Part shown: positions 27,352-36,181 of the stretch, one piece after another | Layout: each line of letters starts with the position of its first letter | Position numbering within the stretch: the stretch's first letter is position 1 | From: an uncultured Alphaproteobacteria bacterium | GTDB taxonomy: Bacteria; Pseudomonadota; Alphaproteobacteria; HIMB59; GCA-002718135 | NCBI GenBank assembly: GCA_902628645.1 | Contig: CACONS010000001.1 | Coordinates: forward strand, 32,995-96,994 | DNA length: 64,000 nt | Reading direction: 5' to 3' | Position numbers and translations under genes: made by a program | Notes under the pieces: model-generated | The model's database searches: none | The model's input: only the letters and a program-made list of their open reading frames with translations | What the model was told of the DNA's origin: nothing

Positions 27352-28276
27352 TGTTATTTTCTTTGATAAGTTTCACAAAAATCTGCTCCAGTGAACTTTG
27401 TTCCATACTTACATCTTTTATTTTATAACCATCTTTTTTTACATCATTTAAGAGTTCAGTAATATCAGTTATGTTTGAGCTTAGATTGTAAGTATGTGAA
27501 AGAACTGAATTTGATTGCTCTAAAGTAAAATTATATTTTGATAAATTTCCATTTATTTTATCAATAGGTTGTATTAACTCAATTTTAATTGTTTTTTCTC
27601 CAAGTTTTTTAATTAACTTATCTTTTTCATCTATTAAAATAATTTTTCCTTCATTTATAACAGCAACTCTGTCACTTAATTCTTCAGCTTCTTCTATGTA
27701 ATGAGTTGTTAGTATTATAGTTACTCCATCTTTATTTAACTTTTTAACAACATCCCACATATCTTTTCTTAATTCCACATCTACACTTGCTGTTGGTTCA
27801 TCTAAAAACAATAATTTAGGCTGATGAGATAATGCTTTAGCAATCAGCACTCTTCTTTTCATGCCGCCTGATAGTTCTTTAATTTTATTATCTTTCTTAT
27901 CCCAAAGCGATAGTTGTCTTAAAAGTTTTTCAATATATTTATGATCTGGTTTCTTTCCAAAAAGACCTCTTGTATAATTAACATTGTTCCATACAGTTTC
28001 AAAAGTTTCAAGATTCAATTCTTGAGGAACAATACCTGTTATTTTTCTAGTAGAGCGATAATTTTTAATAATATCCATATCATTAATTTTTATTGTCCCT
28101 GTATTAAAATTCACTATTCCACAAATTGAATTTATTAATGTTGATTTTCCTGCTCCATTTGGTCCAAGTAAAGCAAATATTTCTCCTTCTTTAATATTGA
28201 GGTTTATGTTTTCCAGAGCTTTAAATGATTTATTATAAAATTTGGTTAAATTTTCTATCTCAAGAATATTTTTCAT
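27332..28276 (-). CDS. ABC-2 exporter ATP-binding protein
   Basis: 314 aa. Walker A GPNGAGKST (38-46), Q-loop in IVPQELN, signature LSGGM (134-138), Walker B LLFLDEP with E159, and H-loop TTHYIEEAEEL. The C-terminal 90 residues are the accessory region seen in CcmA/NodI-like exporters. Pairs with the permease downstream. Confidence 0.93.
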   Translation of the reverse strand: MKNILEIENLTKFYNKSFKALENINLNIKEGEIFALLGPNGAGKSTLINSICGIVNFNTGTIKINDMDIIKNYRSTRKITGIVPQELNLETFETVWNNVNYTRGLFGKKPDHKYIEKLLRQLSLWDKKDNKIKELSGGMKRRVLIAKALSHQPKLLFLDEPTASVDVELRKDMWDVVKKLNKDGVTIILTTHYIEEAEELSDRVAVINEGKIILIDEKDKLIKKLGEKTIKIELIQPIDKINGNLSKYNFTLEQSNSVLSHTYNLSSNITDITELLNDVKKDGYKIKDVSMEQSSLEQIFVKLIKENNNELVRN

Positions 28277-28279
28277 ATA

Positions 28280-29458
28280 TTAAATATCTGTAATTAGTTT
28301 TGGGATATTTTGTTTAAATTTGAAATACCCTTTTTTTGAAAAAATCCAACTATTAACATCATATTTTCTATTAAAATTTATAAAATTAATAGATTGGTAT
28401 TTTTTAGTAATTTTTTTGTAAATTTTCTTCCAATTTCCTTGTGTAACATAGGGTAAATGTACTTCTTTAATTTGATATTTAGAAATCCATTTATCTAAAC
28501 TATTAAAATAATTTTCAAATTCTATATCAATTTGAATATTATTATAAAAATTATCATCTTTAAAATTTGAAATGCAAATATCTTTAATGTGTTTGATTAC
28601 TTTTTCAGAGAAACTATGATCATTATAATCCTCTTTTGAGAAACCTGTAAAAACCTTAACTTTTTTATGATTTAAATCTTTTAGAATATTCAAATCATCT
28701 GTAGGTATTATTATATATTTTATATCTTCTAAATTATAATCATAATTCAACTTTAGTTCATTTACATCATAAATTTTATCTTCAATTAGTGGGGTAGCAT
28801 TTTCATTTAAAATCTCATTTTTTGATATTTTAATATTACTATATTTTTCAATATTACTTTTTCGTGCTAAATAATTTTTTCCCTTTGTGTGAATACCAGC
28901 AACCCATCTCCATGATAAAGTATTAGAAGCTGGATCGCCATCTAATAAATGCTGCATAAAAAAATCTGCTCCAAGTTGCCAAGGTAAATTAAGGGTAAAA
29001 ATCCAGATCGAAGCAAACCACATTCTTACATGATTATGTAAGTACCCATCTTCTTTAAGAGTGTTTACCCATTTGTTAAAAAATGACAGATTTGTGTTTC
29101 CAGAAATTGCATTTAAATAGAATTTTTTATTACCTAATTCTTCAATTAATTTATTTCTATCCTCTAAATAATCAGAATAGACTGCTGGTCTATGTTCAAG
29201 CCAACCTTTCCAATAAGTTCTCCAATAAATTTCTTGGATAAATTTTTCACAATCCCTAAGTTCATATTTTTCTAATATTTTTTTTAAAACATTTTCTTCT
29301 GAAATAAGTCTATATCTAATGAAGGGTGATAATAGTGATGTAGTTTTATTACTGGAACTATCTTCACTATAGTTTCTATTTAACTCATAATATTTTCCTG
29401 CCTTAGGTAAATAATACAAGAGTTGCTTTTCAGCAAAGCTGATATTTGATTTAAACAT
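28280..29458 (-). CDS. Photolyase/cryptochrome-like FAD-binding protein lacking the N-terminal antenna domain
   Basis: 392 aa. Residues 1-225 match the FAD-binding half of photolyases: TTSLLSPFIRYRLIS, IYWRTYWKGWLEHRP, LHNHVRMWFASIWIF, and GDPASNTLSWRWVAG. The alpha/beta antenna domain that normally comes first is missing. Instead about 160 residues follow the FAD domain, with alternating beta/alpha patterns (KYIIIPTDDL, KVKVFTGF, IKEVHLPYV, KYQSINFINF) and end in GYFKFKQNIPKLI. This may be a permuted or replaced antenna domain. DNA repair or light sensing is inferred. Confidence 0.78.
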   Translation of the reverse strand: MFKSNISFAEKQLLYYLPKAGKYYELNRNYSEDSSSNKTTSLLSPFIRYRLISEENVLKKILEKYELRDCEKFIQEIYWRTYWKGWLEHRPAVYSDYLEDRNKLIEELGNKKFYLNAISGNTNLSFFNKWVNTLKEDGYLHNHVRMWFASIWIFTLNLPWQLGADFFMQHLLDGDPASNTLSWRWVAGIHTKGKNYLARKSNIEKYSNIKISKNEILNENATPLIEDKIYDVNELKLNYDYNLEDIKYIIIPTDDLNILKDLNHKKVKVFTGFSKEDYNDHSFSEKVIKHIKDICISNFKDDNFYNNIQIDIEFENYFNSLDKWISKYQIKEVHLPYVTQGNWKKIYKKITKKYQSINFINFNRKYDVNSWIFSKKGYFKFKQNIPKLITDI

Positions 29459-29469
29459 GTATTTATTAT

Positions 29470-29856
29470 TTAATCTTCAGCTGATTTTTTAGAACTTCGA
29501 TTGAGTATTTCCAAGTGCCGTACTCTTAAAACTACAATGGCAATAGCTATAACCAATATAGCTACAGACTCGTAAACATACGCTGATGGATCTACATCTT
29601 TTCTTTGCATAATTATCATCCTAGCAAGAGCTGTCATGGCTATGAAAAGAGGATAACTCATTCTAATAACTTTAGAAATCCAGTATTCTTTAATCATTCC
29701 TATAATTTCAATGTAAATGAATAATAAAAGAATATCTGCTAGTGTAACTCTGTAAACCGCAATCATTCCTTGTACTTCCATGCCAATTGCGATAATTGTG
29801 CAAATAATCAAAACTGAGAGCACGATTTTTTCTAAAAGTTCAAAATAACTATTCAT
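29470..29856 (-). CDS. PsiE-like membrane protein
   Basis: 128 aa with four membrane helices. The pattern TLADILLLFIYIEIIGMIKEYW and SYPLFIAMTALARMII matches the phosphate-starvation-inducible PsiE family. Function is unknown even in E. coli. It is directly adjacent to the DCC gene upstream (no gap), and the photolyase-like gene follows after 11 bp. Confidence 0.8.
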   Translation of the reverse strand: MNSYFELLEKIVLSVLIICTIIAIGMEVQGMIAVYRVTLADILLLFIYIEIIGMIKEYWISKVIRMSYPLFIAMTALARMIIMQRKDVDPSAYVYESVAILVIAIAIVVLRVRHLEILNRSSKKSAED

Positions 29857-30219
29857 TTAAATTCTTTCTATTTTATTTAGTTGATTCTTGTTTTTGTAAA
29901 ATAGAATTAGGGCAAAAATTTCATATAAAAACCACGAAACATGATAAATTACTGGTTTTCTTATTATTTTAGCCAAAAAACTATATTTTGGAATTTCTGA
30001 CCACATTTGAATAAATGCATCAACTCCACAATAAACCTTATCATCCTTTATAGTATGCAAACGTCTCAACAATTCTTTAGCATTTTTATTAGTGTCTTTT
30101 TTAGAATTTTTTTCAGTACAAATATCAATCCATTCAAGATTATTTTCTTGTTTTTTATAATGATTTATCTCAAACCTACAAATACTGCATGAATTATTAA
30201 AATAAACTTTAGTTGCCAT
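29857..30219 (-). CDS. DCC-family (DUF393) thiol-disulfide oxidoreductase-like protein
   Basis: 120 aa. The N-terminal CxxC in YFNNSCSICRFEI is the DxxCxxC-type motif of the family, and the later HTIKDDKVYCGVDAFIQMW is also conserved. A C-terminal hydrophobic segment (about 90-108) may be membrane-associated. DCC proteins often lie beside photolyases, as here. The redox role is inferred from the thioredoxin-like motif. Confidence 0.82.
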   Translation of the reverse strand: MATKVYFNNSCSICRFEINHYKKQENNLEWIDICTEKNSKKDTNKNAKELLRRLHTIKDDKVYCGVDAFIQMWSEIPKYSFLAKIIRKPVIYHVSWFLYEIFALILFYKNKNQLNKIERI

Positions 30220-30233
30220 ATAAAAAAAATAAT

Positions 30234-31028
30234 TTAAATAAATTGAAATTCAATGACCCCTAATTGATCAAATTGAGCCTTAACATGATTACCAGAATAA
30301 ATTTTTGATGGTCTAGTGCATGATCCAGAAGAAATAAATTGACCTTTAAGCATTGTTTCTCCTTTTTTAGCAAGATTATTGATTAACCAGAGGGCAGCAT
30401 TTAGCGGGTTATTTAAAACATTTTTAGTATTACCAGAGTCCATAACTTTATCGTCTATTAACAAGGTGACTTCAAGGTCATCAAGATTGATATCATTAAT
30501 GTTAAATATTTTTTCATTACGTAACCAAAATTCTGATGCACCATTTGTAGAAATAACATTCTTTGCACCAATTTCAGGTAATGGTTTTGCAAATCTAAAA
30601 TCATTTATTTCAATTGAGCATACTAATCCATCTAATAATAAATTTATATCTTCCATAGAGTAGGGTGCTTTTGAGATATCTATATCTTCTTTAATTCTAA
30701 AACTTATTTCTGGTTCTGCATATGGTTCAAAGAAATTTTTAGCAGATAATTTTGTTGCATTAACTAAACTATATCTACTATATAAATTTCCATAAAAAGG
30801 TTCGCTCATATTTAAAACCTCTTGTGCTGTAAGAGATGTAGCTCCAATTTTTTTTCCAATACAGATATTATCTTTAAGTTCCAGATATCTAAGTTTTAAA
30901 TTATCTTGAATTGCATAAGCTTCATCAATTGTTTTAGGTTCTAGACTTTTTAAAGAACTTAACCCAGTTTTATTTAATCTATGCTCAAATAAAATTTTTG
31001 ATGCTTCTTGAATGTCTTCTTTATTCAT
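30234..31028 (-). CDS. MhpD-family 2-keto-4-pentenoate hydratase-like enzyme
   Basis: 264 aa, fumarylacetoacetase fold. Conserved blocks CIGKKIGATSLTAQEVL, SEPFYGNLY, FEPYAEPEISF and SIEINDFRF carry the metal-binding acids. Relatives hydrate 2-oxo-4-enoates or decarboxylate oxalocrotonate in ring-cleavage pathways, but no ring-cleavage gene is near. Start overlaps the upstream sulfotransferase stop by 4 bp, so it probably works on a product of that operon. Confidence 0.83.
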   Translation of the reverse strand: MNKEDIQEASKILFEHRLNKTGLSSLKSLEPKTIDEAYAIQDNLKLRYLELKDNICIGKKIGATSLTAQEVLNMSEPFYGNLYSRYSLVNATKLSAKNFFEPYAEPEISFRIKEDIDISKAPYSMEDINLLLDGLVCSIEINDFRFAKPLPEIGAKNVISTNGASEFWLRNEKIFNINDINLDDLEVTLLIDDKVMDSGNTKNVLNNPLNAALWLINNLAKKGETMLKGQFISSGSCTRPSKIYSGNHVKAQFDQLGVIEFQFI

Positions 31029-31738
31029 ATTTTAATAGAGTGCATATTGATCTCTTCATATATTTCTAAACATTCTTTATAAATTTTTTCATAGTTTTTT
31101 GGTACTATATATTCTTTATAATTCTTACTTTTAAAAGTAGTAGAAGAAATAACATCATGATACCAAACTTTAGACCAAATACCATCTGTATCTCTATAGC
31201 CTTTAGGCCAATTAAGCATTTTTTGATCAAAATTTAAATTTAATTTTTGACACAAAAGTTTTAAATATTCTTCAGGATTTTCTAATAAATAATCTGCATT
31301 TATTACTATAGGTTCTTTTGAATTTAATAATTTAAAAATTTCATAAAGTTTTTTAAAACCTACATCTTGTATTGATTTTAAAGTATTTTTTTTTATGTAT
31401 GATACTATTACTTTAGCTGGATCACGAATTAAAAAACAATTTATACCTTTATTTAACCAATCTAAACGAGTTTCATCTAAAATATGATGAGTCATATGTT
31501 TTTGATAAAATATATTATACTTATCATCCTCTGTAGTAATTAAATCAATGACATCATTTTCATTAGTATGATAATTATTTATAATTTCATCTTTCATTGG
31601 ATGATTTAAATTTGTTTTCTTTAAATAATATGCATAAAAAGGTTCATCATATACTTTTGTGTCTATCCTATTTTCAAAAGACCTCATTAATGCAGTACTA
31701 ATATTTCTAGGACCAGACCAAACAAACAAATTAATCAT
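31025..31738 (-). CDS. Sulfotransferase-family protein
   Basis: 237 aa. The N-terminal FVWSGPRNISTALMRSFENR is a P-loop-like PAPS 5'-phosphate-binding motif, and INCFLIRDPAKVIVSY matches the 3'-phosphate-binding segment (R-D-P). Cytosolic sulfotransferase-like fold. The acceptor is unknown. It sits between an aminotransferase and a hydratase with 4-bp overlaps on both sides, which implies a shared pathway. Confidence 0.8.
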   Translation of the reverse strand: MINLFVWSGPRNISTALMRSFENRIDTKVYDEPFYAYYLKKTNLNHPMKDEIINNYHTNENDVIDLITTEDDKYNIFYQKHMTHHILDETRLDWLNKGINCFLIRDPAKVIVSYIKKNTLKSIQDVGFKKLYEIFKLLNSKEPIVINADYLLENPEEYLKLLCQKLNLNFDQKMLNWPKGYRDTDGIWSKVWYHDVISSTTFKSKNYKEYIVPKNYEKIYKECLEIYEEINMHSIKI

Positions 31739-32628
31739 TTAAATAAATTATTATATAAATTAGTTAATTCTTTGGTTATTGGATTTTTATTTAATGAATA
31801 TTTTTTTTTATTTATTTGATTAACTGGTACAATTCCAGCAAAAGATCCTGTACAAAATGCTTCGTTTGCATTTAATACTTCATTTAATTTAAAATTCTTT
31901 TCTCTAACTTTTATTTTATTTTTTTTACATAAATCTATAATTTTTTGTCTAGTAATTCCTGTAACACAATATTTCCCTGTAGAAGTAAAGACCGTATTGT
32001 TTTTAACAAAAAAGAAATGCGTACTATTGTTTGTTGCTATATTTCCTTTAATATCAAACATTAGTGCCTCATCGGCATTTTTTTTGTTAGCTTCAATACA
32101 TGCAAGAATACAATTTAATTTACTAAGTGAATTTATTTGAGGATTTTGGACGTTAATCGGGCCTCTAATAATGTTTACTGTAACTAATTTTAAACCTTTC
32201 TTGTATACTTTAATATCTGGTTTTTTATATTCTGGGATTATAATTATTGTTGGTTTAGATATAGTAACTTTAGGTGATTGATAAGGTGTTGACTTGATGC
32301 CCCTAGAAACAATTATTCTTAAATGAACATCTGTTTTCATCTTATTTATTTTAATTATTTTTGATAATGCTTCTGAAAGTTTTTTACGCGATAAATGAAT
32401 TTTTAGATCAATAAGTTTAGCATCCTTATATAATCTATCTAAATGTTCCTTTAAAAAAATAAATTTATTATCTTGATATCTTAGAGAGTCCCAAACACCA
32501 TCTCCTAATAAAACTGATGAATCAAATACTGATATTTTAGCTTCATTTCTTTTATAAAACTTACCATTAATATAAATCTTTACATTATTATTTCTTTTAT
32601 CTTTAAAATAATCATGACTAGAAACCAT
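31735..32628 (-). CDS. Class IV PLP aminotransferase (BCAT / D-amino acid / aminodeoxychorismate lyase fold)
   Basis: 297 aa. PLP Lys K170 in INSLSKLNCILA. The opening VFDSSVLLGDGVWDSLRYQDNKFIFLKEHLDRL (about 34-66), ADEALMFDIKGNIATNNSTHFFF and TGITRQKIIDLCKK are characteristic of branched-chain or D-amino acid aminotransferases. Exact substrate cannot be set. First gene of a minus-strand run reaching to 25.8 kb. Confidence 0.85.
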   Translation of the reverse strand: MVSSHDYFKDKRNNNVKIYINGKFYKRNEAKISVFDSSVLLGDGVWDSLRYQDNKFIFLKEHLDRLYKDAKLIDLKIHLSRKKLSEALSKIIKINKMKTDVHLRIIVSRGIKSTPYQSPKVTISKPTIIIIPEYKKPDIKVYKKGLKLVTVNIIRGPINVQNPQINSLSKLNCILACIEANKKNADEALMFDIKGNIATNNSTHFFFVKNNTVFTSTGKYCVTGITRQKIIDLCKKNKIKVREKNFKLNEVLNANEAFCTGSFAGIVPVNQINKKKYSLNKNPITKELTNLYNNLFK

Positions 32629-32746
32629 AATATTTTGTATCTTAATAGTAATTATAGGTCTACTGAATTTTAAAAATATAAAAAAATAAAAACAATGAGT
32701 GACTTATAATTAAATTCATATAACCGATTAATTAATTTCAGTAAGT

Positions 32747-33907
32747 ATGATTAATAAAAATTTTATTGTTATTTGTTTATCTTCAACCATAGCCGCATTT
32801 CCTCCAATGGCAGTAGTTTTGCTCGGTGGAATCATTACCTCACAAATAATGTTATTAGACTCTCTAGCAACCTTACCTATGACACTGATGATAATAGGGA
32901 TTGCTATTAGCGCACCAATTGCTTCAAGATTTATGAGTATTTGGGGTAGACAAAAGGGTTTCTTATTTTCATCAATTCTAAGTTCTTTTGCTCTAATTTT
33001 ATGTTCTATTGCAATATACAATGAAAATTTTTATACATTTGCTTTAGGAAATTTATTAATTGGCTCCTCTCAAGCATTTATTCACCAATATAGATTTGCA
33101 GCTTCTGAGTCAGTACCTAAAGAATATATTCCAAGATCTATATCTATTATTTTATTACTGGGAATCATATCAGCTTTATTATCATCAAATTTTGCAGAGT
33201 ATTTTAAAGATTATTTTCCAGATAATTTGTTTTTAGGTAGTTATATTTTTTTATCAATAACAGCAATAATTCCATTTTTTATTCTTTTATTTTATGATGA
33301 TAATCAAAATATTAAAAGTAAAAGTAATTTTCACTTTGAAACTGTTATTTCTCTTTTAAAAAATTTTAAAATTCTACAATCAATTATTAGTGCTGGATTT
33401 GGATATTTTACTATGGCCATAATTATGACTGCTACTCCTTTGCACATGCATCTTGTAAATAAATTCACATTGTTTGAAACTAGTATAGTTATTCAGTTAC
33501 ATGTTATCGGAATGTTTCTACCATCACTCTTTTCTGGAGATTTAATCAAGAAATTTGGAAATACGAACATAATTTATGCAGGAGTAATAATTTTATTTTG
33601 TAGTATTGCTATTAATACTCTTTTTGATTTTTATTATTCTTATATGCTGGGTTTAATATTACTTGGTATTGGCTGGAATTTTTTATTTGTTTCCGGGTCA
33701 AGTTTATTGGTAGTTTCATATGAAGAAAAAGATAAATTTACCGCTCAAGGATTAAATGATTTTATTGTTTTTTCTACTCAAGGTATAGGCTCTCTATCTG
33801 CTGGTTTTCTTTTATATTTCTCTAATTGGACAGTAATAAATATTATATGTATTCCACTTTTGATAATTGTAGTCTTAGTTTCTTTTTTTGCATCTCAAAA
33901 CACATAA
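32747..33907 (+). CDS. Major facilitator superfamily transporter
   Basis: 386 aa with twelve membrane helices. The loop 2-3 motif ASRFMSIWGRQKGFLF resembles the MFS G-x-x-x-D/R-R-G-R-R/K consensus, and IGMFLPSLFSGDLIKKFG is the equivalent loop in the second half. Substrate unknown. It faces away from the aminotransferase operon across 118 bp of AT-rich sequence. Confidence 0.85.
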   Translation: MINKNFIVICLSSTIAAFPPMAVVLLGGIITSQIMLLDSLATLPMTLMIIGIAISAPIASRFMSIWGRQKGFLFSSILSSFALILCSIAIYNENFYTFALGNLLIGSSQAFIHQYRFAASESVPKEYIPRSISIILLLGIISALLSSNFAEYFKDYFPDNLFLGSYIFLSITAIIPFFILLFYDDNQNIKSKSNFHFETVISLLKNFKILQSIISAGFGYFTMAIIMTATPLHMHLVNKFTLFETSIVIQLHVIGMFLPSLFSGDLIKKFGNTNIIYAGVIILFCSIAINTLFDFYYSYMLGLILLGIGWNFLFVSGSSLLVVSYEEKDKFTAQGLNDFIVFSTQGIGSLSAGFLLYFSNWTVINIICIPLLIIVVLVSFFASQNT

Positions 33908-33957
33908 GTATTCATAAAAAACTTTTAAATTAATATATTTAAATTATAGTTATTTCT

Positions 33958-34818
33958 ATGAGCAGAGTAGGTTTCATCGGAGTGGGTTATATGGGTTATG
34001 GAATGGTAAAAAACTTATTAAAGAAACACGATGTCTATATATTTGCACATAAAAATAGAAAACCAATTAATAAATTATTAAAAATTGGAGCACACGAAAT
34101 TAAATCATATGATGGGTTAAAAAATAGTAATTTAGATTGTTTAATGCTGTGCGTTACAAATACTCCTATTGCTTTAAAAGTTGCTAATGAAATAAAAAAA
34201 TATCTACAAAAAAAAACAATAATCATTGATTTAACAACACATAATAAAAAAGGTGCAACTAAAATGGAGCAAGTTTTTAGTTCTAAAAATATTAGTTATA
34301 ATTTTTGTGGAGTTATGGGCGGGCCTGTTCAAAGTGAGCAGGGAATTTTAGGTGGAATATTTGGTGGGAAAAAAAATAATTTTTCAAAATGTAAGAAATA
34401 CTTAAACTGTTTTTGTAAATCTGTTTTTTATTTTGGTAATGTTTCAAAAGCATCATCTGCAAAATTATTATCAAATTTTTTATCTTTATTAACAACAACA
34501 AGTGTAATAGAATTTTTCAAATCCGCAAAAAAACTGGATATTAACATTAAGCTGCTATGTGATGTTGCAAGATTGGGCTCAGGTAACTCAGGTGCTTTAG
34601 ATAGAATTGCAAATAAAGCAATTAAAGGCAACTATAAGGGTTATGTATTTTCAGTTGATAATACTTTTAAAGATTTAAATTATATTAATGATCTTGTTTC
34701 AGATATGCCTAATGCAAATAATTTAGTAAAAACTGCTAAATCATTTTACAAAAATGCGTCAAAAAAAGGTTATGGTAATCTACTTGTTAGTGAGCTTATA
34801 GGAAAAGAAAAATACTAA
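33958..34818 (+). CDS. Beta-hydroxyacid dehydrogenase (3-hydroxyisobutyrate/tartronate-semialdehyde reductase family)
   Basis: 286 aa. Rossmann NAD(P) motif GFIGVGYMGYGM at the N-terminus, substrate motif GVMGGPVQSEQGILGG, and catalytic Lys in SSAKLLSNFLSL. Substrate unknown. A second family member sits at 61.2 kb and is only distantly similar. It lies between an MFS transporter and the dmdA region. Confidence 0.85.
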   Translation: MSRVGFIGVGYMGYGMVKNLLKKHDVYIFAHKNRKPINKLLKIGAHEIKSYDGLKNSNLDCLMLCVTNTPIALKVANEIKKYLQKKTIIIDLTTHNKKGATKMEQVFSSKNISYNFCGVMGGPVQSEQGILGGIFGGKKNNFSKCKKYLNCFCKSVFYFGNVSKASSAKLLSNFLSLLTTTSVIEFFKSAKKLDINIKLLCDVARLGSGNSGALDRIANKAIKGNYKGYVFSVDNTFKDLNYINDLVSDMPNANNLVKTAKSFYKNASKKGYGNLLVSELIGKEKY

Positions 34819-34821
34819 CAT

Positions 34822-34992
34822 ATGGATAAAGTAGTTCCAATTATTTATATGGTTGGTGTATTATTATTAGTTTTACCTTCATTTTTAAATTCTAATAACA
34901 GTTTTAAAACTTTTTTCACAAATTTATCGATTTGGATTGCCATTGTATTAGTTGTTTTATCTCTATATTTTGTTTTTCAATATCTTACATGA
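34822..34992 (+). CDS. Small two-helix membrane protein
   Basis: 56 aa (ATG 34822, TGA 34990-34992), three bases after the dehydrogenase stop. Helix 1 is PIIYMVGVLLLVLPSFL (about 6-22) and helix 2 is LSIWIAIVLVVLSLYFVF (about 36-53), joined by a short polar linker. The layout resembles the small membrane segment often found next to retropepsin-like proteases in Alphaproteobacteria, but no protease follows here. Coding is supported by tight spacing and a clean reading frame. Confidence 0.6.
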   Translation: MDKVVPIIYMVGVLLLVLPSFLNSNNSFKTFFTNLSIWIAIVLVVLSLYFVFQYLT

Positions 34993-35021
34993 AAGTTTAC
35001 AAAATTAATTAATCTAATTAA

Positions 35022-35059
35022 GTGTGGACTAACTCGTTACAAATATTTATACGAGACAC
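35022..35059 (+). promoter_or_regulatory. Structured 5' leader of dmdA
   Basis: GTGT 35022-35025 pairs with ACAC 35056-35059, and CTCGT 35033-35037 with ACGAG 35051-35055. The two helices are separated on one side by a 7-base bulge GGACTAA, and the apical loop has 13 bases. The structure ends three bases before the dmdA ATG, and the only SD-like GAG (35053-35055) lies in its 3' arm, so folding would hide the ribosome site. No known riboswitch consensus is recognised. Confidence 0.4.
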
Positions 35060-35062
35060 CGG

Positions 35063-36172
35063 ATGTCAAATCAATTTGTTGCAAAATCGAGAAGGTTAAG
35101 AAGTACTCTTTATTCCTCTAGAATTGAAAAGCAGGGAGTTACATCATACACAATTTATAATCATATGCTTCTTCCTGCTGGATTTGAAGACTCATTAGAA
35201 GATACTTATAATCATTTAAAAAACCATGTCCAAGTTTGGGATGTTGCAGCTGAGAGACAAATAGAAATTAAAGGTAAAGATTCATATAAACTTGTTCAAT
35301 TGATGACCTGCAGAGATTTAAGTGAGGCTAAAAATGGTAAATGTTATTATAGCCCAATAATTGATGAAAAAGGTGGTATGATTAATGATCCTGTTATTTT
35401 GAAATTTAATCAAGAAAAGTGGTGGATATCAATAGCAGACTCAGATGTAATGCTGTTTGCAAAAGGTTTAGCAATTGGAAAAAACTTTGACGTTACTATC
35501 AGTGAACCAGATGTAAATATTATGGCAGTACAAGGCCCCAAGGCTTTTAATTTATTAGAAAAAATATTTGGTAAAGAAATTTTAGATTTAAAATTTTATA
35601 ATTTTAAATATTTTAATTTTAGAGACTCTAAACATCTAATTGCTAGATCAGGCTGGTCAAAGCAGGGTGGTGTTGAAATTTATGTAGAAGATTCCAAATC
35701 TGGTTTAGAATTATATGATCTTTTATTTGAAGCTGGTAAAGAATATAATGTAAAACCTGGATGTCCTCATTTAATTGAAAGAATTGAAGGTGCTTTACTC
35801 TCTTATGGTAATGATATGGATATAAATGACAATCCATTTGAATGTGGTTTGGGAAAATTTGTACATATAGATTCAAATATTGAATTTCTTGGAAAAGATA
35901 ATTTGATTAAAATAAAAGAGAGTGGAATAGAAAAAAAATTAATGGGAGTTAAAATTAATTTAGATCAAATCAACTTAAGATCAGCTATTAACTTAACAGT
36001 GGATAATAAAATCATTGGTGAAATAAGATCTGCAGTTTTTTCACCAACATTTAATAAAGTTCTAGGTATAGCTATGATAAATAAAGGTTATTTCGAAGTG
36101 GGACAAGAATTTGATATCATTGTTAATCAAAAAAAATATAAAGGAGAAATTTGCCCGTTACCGTTTATCTAA
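35063..36172 (+). CDS. dmdA: Dimethylsulfoniopropionate demethylase DmdA
   Basis: Tetrahydrofolate-dependent removal of a methyl group from DMSP to give methylmercaptopropionate, which feeds carbon and reduced sulfur in marine bacteria. 369 aa, matching the known SAR11 enzyme. GcvT fold but with DmdA-specific segments: [28 protein letters not shown] and [17 protein letters not shown]. It lacks the GcvT DVSHMGQ motif, replaced by WDVAAERQ. An EamA permease follows after 9 bp. Downstream dmdB/C genes are not in the window. Confidence 0.9.
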   Translation: MSNQFVAKSRRLRSTLYSSRIEKQGVTSYTIYNHMLLPAGFEDSLEDTYNHLKNHVQVWDVAAERQIEIKGKDSYKLVQLMTCRDLSEAKNGKCYYSPIIDEKGGMINDPVILKFNQEKWWISIADSDVMLFAKGLAIGKNFDVTISEPDVNIMAVQGPKAFNLLEKIFGKEILDLKFYNFKYFNFRDSKHLIARSGWSKQGGVEIYVEDSKSGLELYDLLFEAGKEYNVKPGCPHLIERIEGALLSYGNDMDINDNPFECGLGKFVHIDSNIEFLGKDNLIKIKESGIEKKLMGVKINLDQINLRSAINLTVDNKIIGEIRSAVFSPTFNKVLGIAMINKGYFEVGQEFDIIVNQKKYKGEICPLPFI

Positions 36173-36181
36173 ATTTTTACT

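Noticed and set aside
28280..29458. Truncated photolyase pseudogene
   Set aside because: The frame is intact over 392 codons with all FAD-domain blocks, and the missing N-terminal domain is offset by an ordered C-terminal region.
35063..36172. Second gcvT copy
   Set aside because: It has the GcvT fold but lacks the DVSHMGQ motif and carries the DmdA-specific N-terminus and WDVAAERQ segment.
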